A stretch of DNA of 64,000 bases, taken from UBA12202 sp002691725 (lineage in GTDB: Bacteria; Pseudomonadota; Alphaproteobacteria; Puniceispirillales; UBA1172). The stretch lies in the NCBI GenBank assembly GCA_965660675.1, contig CBFIAU010000002.1, positions 62,001 to 126,000 on the forward strand, read 5' to 3'. Positions 60,470 to 64,000 of this stretch are shown here, in pieces (the stretch's first letter is position 1; every line of letters begins with the position of its first letter). The position numbers were made by a program, and so were the translations under genes. The notes under the pieces are model-generated. The model had not been told where the DNA came from, made no database searches, and worked only from the letters and a program-made list of their open reading frames with translations.

Positions 60470-61252
60470 TTAAGTGCCGGGGATTGTTGAGCGCTTCTTC
60501 TTCTTTTTAGGCTTCTCATCTTCGACAGGATCGCCAACAAGCGAGTCTTTGAAATGTGTTTTTGGGTCAACCTTGCGGCATGCTTCCTGGACTTCTCTTA
60601 AATCCCTGGCGGCAATAACCAACCACATTTGGTATTGTCTATAAACAATAAAGCTGCGCAACATCATCAGCGACGCGCGCTTAAAATAGACGCAAAGCAC
60701 GATATAGCTAATCACAAATAGCACCCAATGGACGGCAAAGGTGATGGCATAAATCAATGATATGGCTAATAGTGGCTCAAACAGCCGATGCTGAACTAAC
60801 CATATGGGCGGCACGAATGTCGCCACCGGATCAGGCGTTGTGTCTATGATCTCACAGCGCCGATAAAGATCACGCAAAACCTCATAGACAATCAGGTCCT
60901 GTCTTTTTGGGAAGTCATAATCATTAATATCCATTTGGATTTTTTCGGCTATCTCAGAGTCTATAAACTCATAAGTTGCCCCTAATGGCCCATAACAAAC
61001 GACATTATAAATAAGCCCATCACGCCAAATGGTCAGAAGAACGCCGGCGTCTTCATCACATTCTTCGAGCAAATCCTGAAAATCATTAATGCCGCTTCTA
61101 AACGGCGTGCTATCATAGCCAAAAATCACATCGCCGGGCTGCAACCGCATCGACCGCGCCCGAGAAATCGCGCTGACTTCTTTAATTCTGATAAGATTAG
61201 ATAGGGCAGCCTCATTTGTCGGCTGCCCATCTGAATAGGTACTATCTTGCAT
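60470..61252 (-). CDS. Membrane protein with a PDZ-like N-terminal domain, unknown
   Basis: This 260-residue protein has an N-terminal part (residues ~18-90) with the pattern of a degenerate PDZ domain: RARSMRLQPGDVIFGYDSTPFRSGINDFQDLLEEC, then VLLTIWRDGLIYNVVC. Two membrane segments follow at about 160-195, then an amphipathic helix, and a C-terminal tail ending in a run of five Lys (PKKKKKR). The PDZ-like domain would therefore be cytoplasmic or periplasmic depending on topology, and the basic tail may be cytoplasmic. A GGAG site precedes the ATG. It is the last gene of the string fliR, flhB and three small genes. I do not recognise a homologue. Confidence 0.7.
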   Translation of the reverse strand: MQDSTYSDGQPTNEAALSNLIRIKEVSAISRARSMRLQPGDVIFGYDSTPFRSGINDFQDLLEECDEDAGVLLTIWRDGLIYNVVCYGPLGATYEFIDSEIAEKIQMDINDYDFPKRQDLIVYEVLRDLYRRCEIIDTTPDPVATFVPPIWLVQHRLFEPLLAISLIYAITFAVHWVLFVISYIVLCVYFKRASLMMLRSFIVYRQYQMWLVIAARDLREVQEACRKVDPKTHFKDSLVGDPVEDEKPKKKKKRSTIPGT

Positions 61253-61284
61253 CCATCACTCCAGTTATGATGGTATCATAATTA

Positions 61285-62022
61285 TTATGGATAGGTGATG
61301 TTGTTTTTATTTGCCTCAATTTGTTGCATAATCGCCTGATTTTGCGCCATCATCTGAGCAATTTTTTCAAGCAATTCCCCTTGGCGAGTATAAATAGCAT
61401 TGAGCTGACGTCCGTCATCCATATTGGTGGACATAGCGGTTATCGCTTCCATGGTATTGGATTCAATTTGATTAAGCTGAGACCCTATTTTTCTGTTTTG
61501 GCTGCCAAGCTCTTTCGCAAGGCCTTTAGAAACCGCTTCGGTGAGCGTCTTATTGGAAGCATTCACCTTATCAGAGGTCTCCTGCATCTTCGTTACAATC
61601 GCATCACGGGTCATGGAAATGCTGTCATTTAATCCCTGCAATTCAGAAATCAGCACCTGGTTTTGGCTAACCAGAGCCTGCTGAGTTTCCATAGCGGCTT
61701 TCAGGCTGGTTAATGTGCTGTTGACTTCGTTGACATTTTCAGCGAACACCACCAACGCCTCACGGCTTGTTGTCGTGATAGAGTTGAGATCAGACATGGT
61801 GCGAAAATAAATCAGCCCAGCAAATACCGTCGCCACAAGCGTTGTAATCATGGCACTGTAAAAAATAATGGTCGTTGATTTATGAATTTGCTTCACATTT
61901 GCCTCCAGCACCTTGCTTTCGCGTTTAATCTTGCTGTATTCCGCTGTCACATCAGTAGCAGCATCAGCAGCATCAAGAGCAATATTAATACTGTCCTGAA
62001 TATCCTTAGGTCGCATACTCAT
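61285..62022 (-). CDS. Membrane-anchored coiled-coil protein, unknown
   Basis: This 245-residue protein has a short cytoplasmic N-terminus (DIQDSINIALDAADAATDVTAEYSKIKRESKVLEANVKQ), one membrane segment (residues ~50-72) and a long heptad-rich helix of about 170 residues (ENVNEVNSTLTSLKAAMETQQALVSQNQVLISEL...), ending in KIAQMMAQNQAIMQQIEANK. It resembles signal-transducer or spacer coiled coils but has no HAMP or methyl-accepting hairpin. The ATG at 62022 follows GAGGAG; a longer frame to 62088 overlaps the upstream gene and is less likely. The function is unknown; a position behind flhB suggests a flagellar accessory role. Confidence 0.72.
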   Translation of the reverse strand: MSMRPKDIQDSINIALDAADAATDVTAEYSKIKRESKVLEANVKQIHKSTTIIFYSAMITTLVATVFAGLIYFRTMSDLNSITTTSREALVVFAENVNEVNSTLTSLKAAMETQQALVSQNQVLISELQGLNDSISMTRDAIVTKMQETSDKVNASNKTLTEAVSKGLAKELGSQNRKIGSQLNQIESNTMEAITAMSTNMDDGRQLNAIYTRQGELLEKIAQMMAQNQAIMQQIEANKNNITYP

Positions 62023-62032
62023 TCTTATCTCC

Positions 62033-62263
62033 TCACGAGCGTTGGCGCCAATTGGCGGCAAAATCCGATTTCTGCTTAAAATATGCACATTCCGTGCCAG
62101 TCGTCATAAAAACCGTTCTTGATGGAAGCATTGGACCCTTAAAACCAAAGGCACGGCATCCATAGGGTTTTTTCTTGTCATGAGTGATGAAATGATGCTG
62201 ACACGCATAACAATTAACAGGGTTTGGATTGCTGGCGGCCTTTTTCGCGTTAGCTCTTGTCAT
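62033..62263 (-). CDS. Small Cys-rich putative zinc-binding protein
   Basis: This 76-residue protein has four spaced cysteines: NCYACQHHFITHD, YGCRAFGF and TECAYF. The pattern CxxC...C...C with YGCRAFGFKGPMLPS is one I have seen in small conserved proteins of flagellated bacteria, but I cannot name a function. A zinc site is likely. It overlaps the upstream two-TM gene by 14 bases and lies 10 bases from the coiled-coil gene, so the four genes are tightly coupled. Confidence 0.72.
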   Translation of the reverse strand: MTRANAKKAASNPNPVNCYACQHHFITHDKKKPYGCRAFGFKGPMLPSRTVFMTTGTECAYFKQKSDFAANWRQRS

Positions 62264-62486
62264 TCGACCGTCTCCGTAATGACATCAGCATCATGATCCA
62301 TTGCGCTATTTGAAAGCGAATGGCACCCATAAAACAAAAAACAGCAGCTATCCACGATATTATGGCGCGGATATCATTTCCCTGATCACGCCAATCTACC
62401 CCTGATATCACCAGATATACAGCACAGCCCAAAAATGTCAGACTGCTGATCATTTCTCCTAAACTATGTTGTCTATGACGTGCCAT
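62250..62486 (-). CDS. Small two-segment membrane protein, unknown
   Basis: This 78-residue protein has two hydrophobic segments (residues ~12-30 and 42-65) and a basic C-terminus (SLRRRSNDKS). The ATG at 62486 follows a GGAG site; a GTG seven codons upstream directly abuts the flhB stop. It overlaps the Cys-rich gene by 14 bases. No family recognised. Confidence 0.65.
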   Translation of the reverse strand: MARHRQHSLGEMISSLTFLGCAVYLVISGVDWRDQGNDIRAIISWIAAVFCFMGAIRFQIAQWIMMLMSLRRRSNDKS

Positions 62487-62507
62487 GGTATACTCCGTCT
62501 CACTCAC

Positions 62508-63653
62508 TTATGTCATCAACTGGCCAAACTCATCATACTGCATATCCGTCGGCACGGAAACATCTGGTTCCGCCATAATCTCACCCCGATCAACGCGATA
62601 GATATAGGCCAATACAACCGCCACAGCATTATAAAGCTTGTCACTGATCTCTGCCCCGATATCACCCGTGAAATACAATGCTCGCGCCAGCAATTCGTTG
62701 CGGAACACCGTAATCTGGTGGGATTGCGCCTTTTCAATGATGCGTTCAGCAATAACGCCTTTACCCATAGCAAGAATAACAGGCGCGCCGCCTTCCTCTG
62801 CCACATAACGTAAGGCAACAGCAAAGTGGGTTGGGTTAACAATAACCGCCGTCGCATCAGATACATTTTCCAAGGCATCACGCTGACGCGCGCTTTGCTG
62901 CGTTTGTTCCATCTGCATGCGTCTAATCTTAGCTTTTACTTCGGGTGAGCCTTCGGTTTGCTTCATCTCATCTTTAAGCTCTTTCACCGACATCCGAAGC
63001 TGTTTCATCAGGGTATGACGCTGCCAAAAATAATCCAGGGTGGCGATAATCAGCAGCACCACTAAAAGCATACCGATCAATATCTGAAACCCCACAAGCA
63101 TAATCTCTAAAGCCTGGTTCAACGTGCTCTGCGAGAGGGGCAGCACTTGTGGCATGTATTTGTAAATAACAAAACCGGAAATGCTAAATAGCAGAATGAC
63201 TTTCAATAAGGATTTCCCTAATTCCACTAACCCCTTGACGGAAAAAATCCGGCCAAGGCCTTTAATGGGATTAATGCGATTGCCTTTGAAAGACATCGCT
63301 TTTGGCGCAAAATTAATGCCGCCAACAGCAATTTGTGTGATCAGAACAACAGCCAAAATAGGCAAACCAAGAAAGCACGCAATCAAGATCATGCCCCAAA
63401 ATGCCACCTCAAGCTTGACCAACCAGTTATTGTGAAGCATATCAGCATGATCAATTTGAAACAAAGACCCCCAAGCCGACAACATGTCTCGTGCAAACAT
63501 CGGAACAAGCGATATCAGCAAAAGCCCTGCCGCCATGCCGGTAAAGACGAACATCTCTTTTGATGTTAATACCTGGCCGTCCTGACTTGCTTTATCAAGT
63601 TTTCGTTGGGAAGGCTCTTCGGTCTTCTCTTGGCTATCATTCTCTTCTGCCAT
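62508..63653 (-). CDS. flhB: Flagellar export switch protein FlhB
   Basis: This 381-residue membrane component of the flagellar type III export gate has four membrane segments in residues ~30-210 and a cytoplasmic domain with the self-cleaving NPTH motif at 273-276 (VIVNPTHFAVALRY), so the substrate-specificity switch should work. The N-terminus (NDSQEKTEEPSQRKLDKA) is characteristic. It begins directly after the fliR stop with no spacer. The genes downstream are the unknown quartet. Confidence 0.97.
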   Translation of the reverse strand: MAEENDSQEKTEEPSQRKLDKASQDGQVLTSKEMFVFTGMAAGLLLISLVPMFARDMLSAWGSLFQIDHADMLHNNWLVKLEVAFWGMILIACFLGLPILAVVLITQIAVGGINFAPKAMSFKGNRINPIKGLGRIFSVKGLVELGKSLLKVILLFSISGFVIYKYMPQVLPLSQSTLNQALEIMLVGFQILIGMLLVVLLIIATLDYFWQRHTLMKQLRMSVKELKDEMKQTEGSPEVKAKIRRMQMEQTQQSARQRDALENVSDATAVIVNPTHFAVALRYVAEEGGAPVILAMGKGVIAERIIEKAQSHQITVFRNELLARALYFTGDIGAEISDKLYNAVAVVLAYIYRVDRGEIMAEPDVSVPTDMQYDEFGQLMT

Positions 63654-64000
63654 TTACATCGCTCCGATCAGATTAAGCATATGCTGGATGGCATCATCGG
63701 TTAGATCAGCCATAGCATATCCCAGAAAATCTGCTGAAAAATAAAGAACAAGAAATACCCCAATCAATGAGATGGGAAAGCCGAATGAAAACAGGTTTAG
63801 CTGTGGTGCTGAACGGGTAATGATACCGATTGATGTATTAATGAATAATAAAATCATTGTCACCGGAAGCATAATCATAGCGGCGGTAAAAAACATGGCG
63901 CCAGCGGCCTCTATCCCTGATTGAACCATCACGCTGGTATCAGGCTGATAGCCGACCGGCATGATGGAATAGGTTTCAAGGATAGCCCTGATAACAATCA
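63654..64000 (-). CDS. fliR: Flagellar biosynthesis protein FliR, C-terminal part (5' end outside window)
   Basis: The frame is open through the window edge (it continues as ...ILETYSIMPVGYQP), so about 115 of the usual ~250 residues are seen. Hydrophobic segments with PVTMILLFINTSIGIITRSAPQLNLFSFGFPISLIGVFLVLY match the C-terminal half of FliR, a ring component of the export gate. The stop is adjacent to the flhB start, the common fliR-flhB order. Confidence 0.93.
   Translation of the reverse strand, partial: IVIRAILETYSIMPVGYQPDTSVMVQSGIEAAGAMFFTAAMIMLPVTMILLFINTSIGIITRSAPQLNLFSFGFPISLIGVFLVLYFSADFLGYAMADLTDDAIQHMLNLIGAM

Noticed and set aside
60379..60570. 63-residue frame on the minus strand overlapping the PDZ-like gene end
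   Set aside because: It has no ribosome binding site, overlaps a better gene in another frame and has low-complexity composition.
1..64000. tRNA, rRNA or CRISPR array
   Set aside because: No T-loop-like GGTTCRA signature with a cloverleaf, no rRNA core sequence and no regularly spaced repeats with unique spacers were noticed; the repeats present are short tandem arrays without spacers. A tRNA scan would settle it.

Overview
The window reads as one contiguous stretch of a marine alphaproteobacterial chromosome of moderate GC. The gene set suggests a SAR116 (Puniceispirillum)-type heterotroph: an M24-family DMSP lyase (DddP), an Aap amino-acid ABC transporter, TRAP and betaine/proline ABC uptake systems, choline sulfatase, creatinase, a carnitine-type operon, and flagellar genes with sigma-54. 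The lineage is inferred from gene content only. I saw no rRNA, tRNA, CRISPR, transposase or phage gene.

Layout. 1-9.7 kb holds fatty-acyl activation and oxidation genes, SCO1, a FAD monooxygenase, a Bax-inhibitor-like membrane protein, rlmN, an IalB-like protein, a SpoU methyltransferase and a pterin dehydratase. 9.8-16.1 kb holds argG, Fe/Mn superoxide dismutase, succinate-semialdehyde dehydrogenase, hpt and an AT-rich membrane protein with pentapeptide-like repeats. 16.1-22.2 kb (minus strand) holds a TakP-like TRAP transporter followed by dddP. 22.5-27.9 kb holds pncA, a ferredoxin-reductase-like flavoprotein, a puuA/puuB pair and a LysE exporter. 28.1-31.7 kb is a Mn-type sitABCD operon behind a perfect inverted repeat. 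31.9-37.7 kb holds creatinase and aapJQMP, where aapJ has an in-frame TGA at a conserved Trp codon. 37.8-46.8 kb (mostly minus strand) holds an Ldh-family dehydrogenase, a DMT permease, choline sulfatase, a betaine-type ABC transporter and a GlxA-type regulator. 46.9-51.6 kb, divergent from the regulator, is an operon of a CntA/GbcA-like Rieske oxygenase, two SDRs, a beta-keto acid cleavage enzyme and an L-carnitine-dehydrogenase-like protein. 51.8-64 kb holds a lytic transglycosylase, a K+ channel followed by two stand-alone cNMP-domain-like proteins, rpoN, motA/motB, four small or unknown proteins, flhB and the 3' part of fliR.

How it fits together. Much of 16-52 kb looks built to import and dismantle methylated or zwitterionic osmolytes: DMSP through DddP, choline-O-sulfate through BetC, creatine through creatinase, and carnitine through the dehydrogenase and cleavage enzyme to glycine betaine, with an OpuA/ProU-type importer beside them. 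The last 12 kb is a motility region. Two sites matching the sigma-54 -24/-12 pattern, GG-N10-GC, lie before motA and before a small membrane protein, close to rpoN itself.

Recurring features. Hairpins follow the binding-protein gene of three importers (TRAP, Aap, ProX). Short tandem duplications of 8-37 bp are unusually frequent, often at the 3' ends of genes. The best candidates for undescribed biology are the unknown gene quartet behind flhB, the channel/cNMP-domain cluster, and the Rieske-headed carnitine-type operon.
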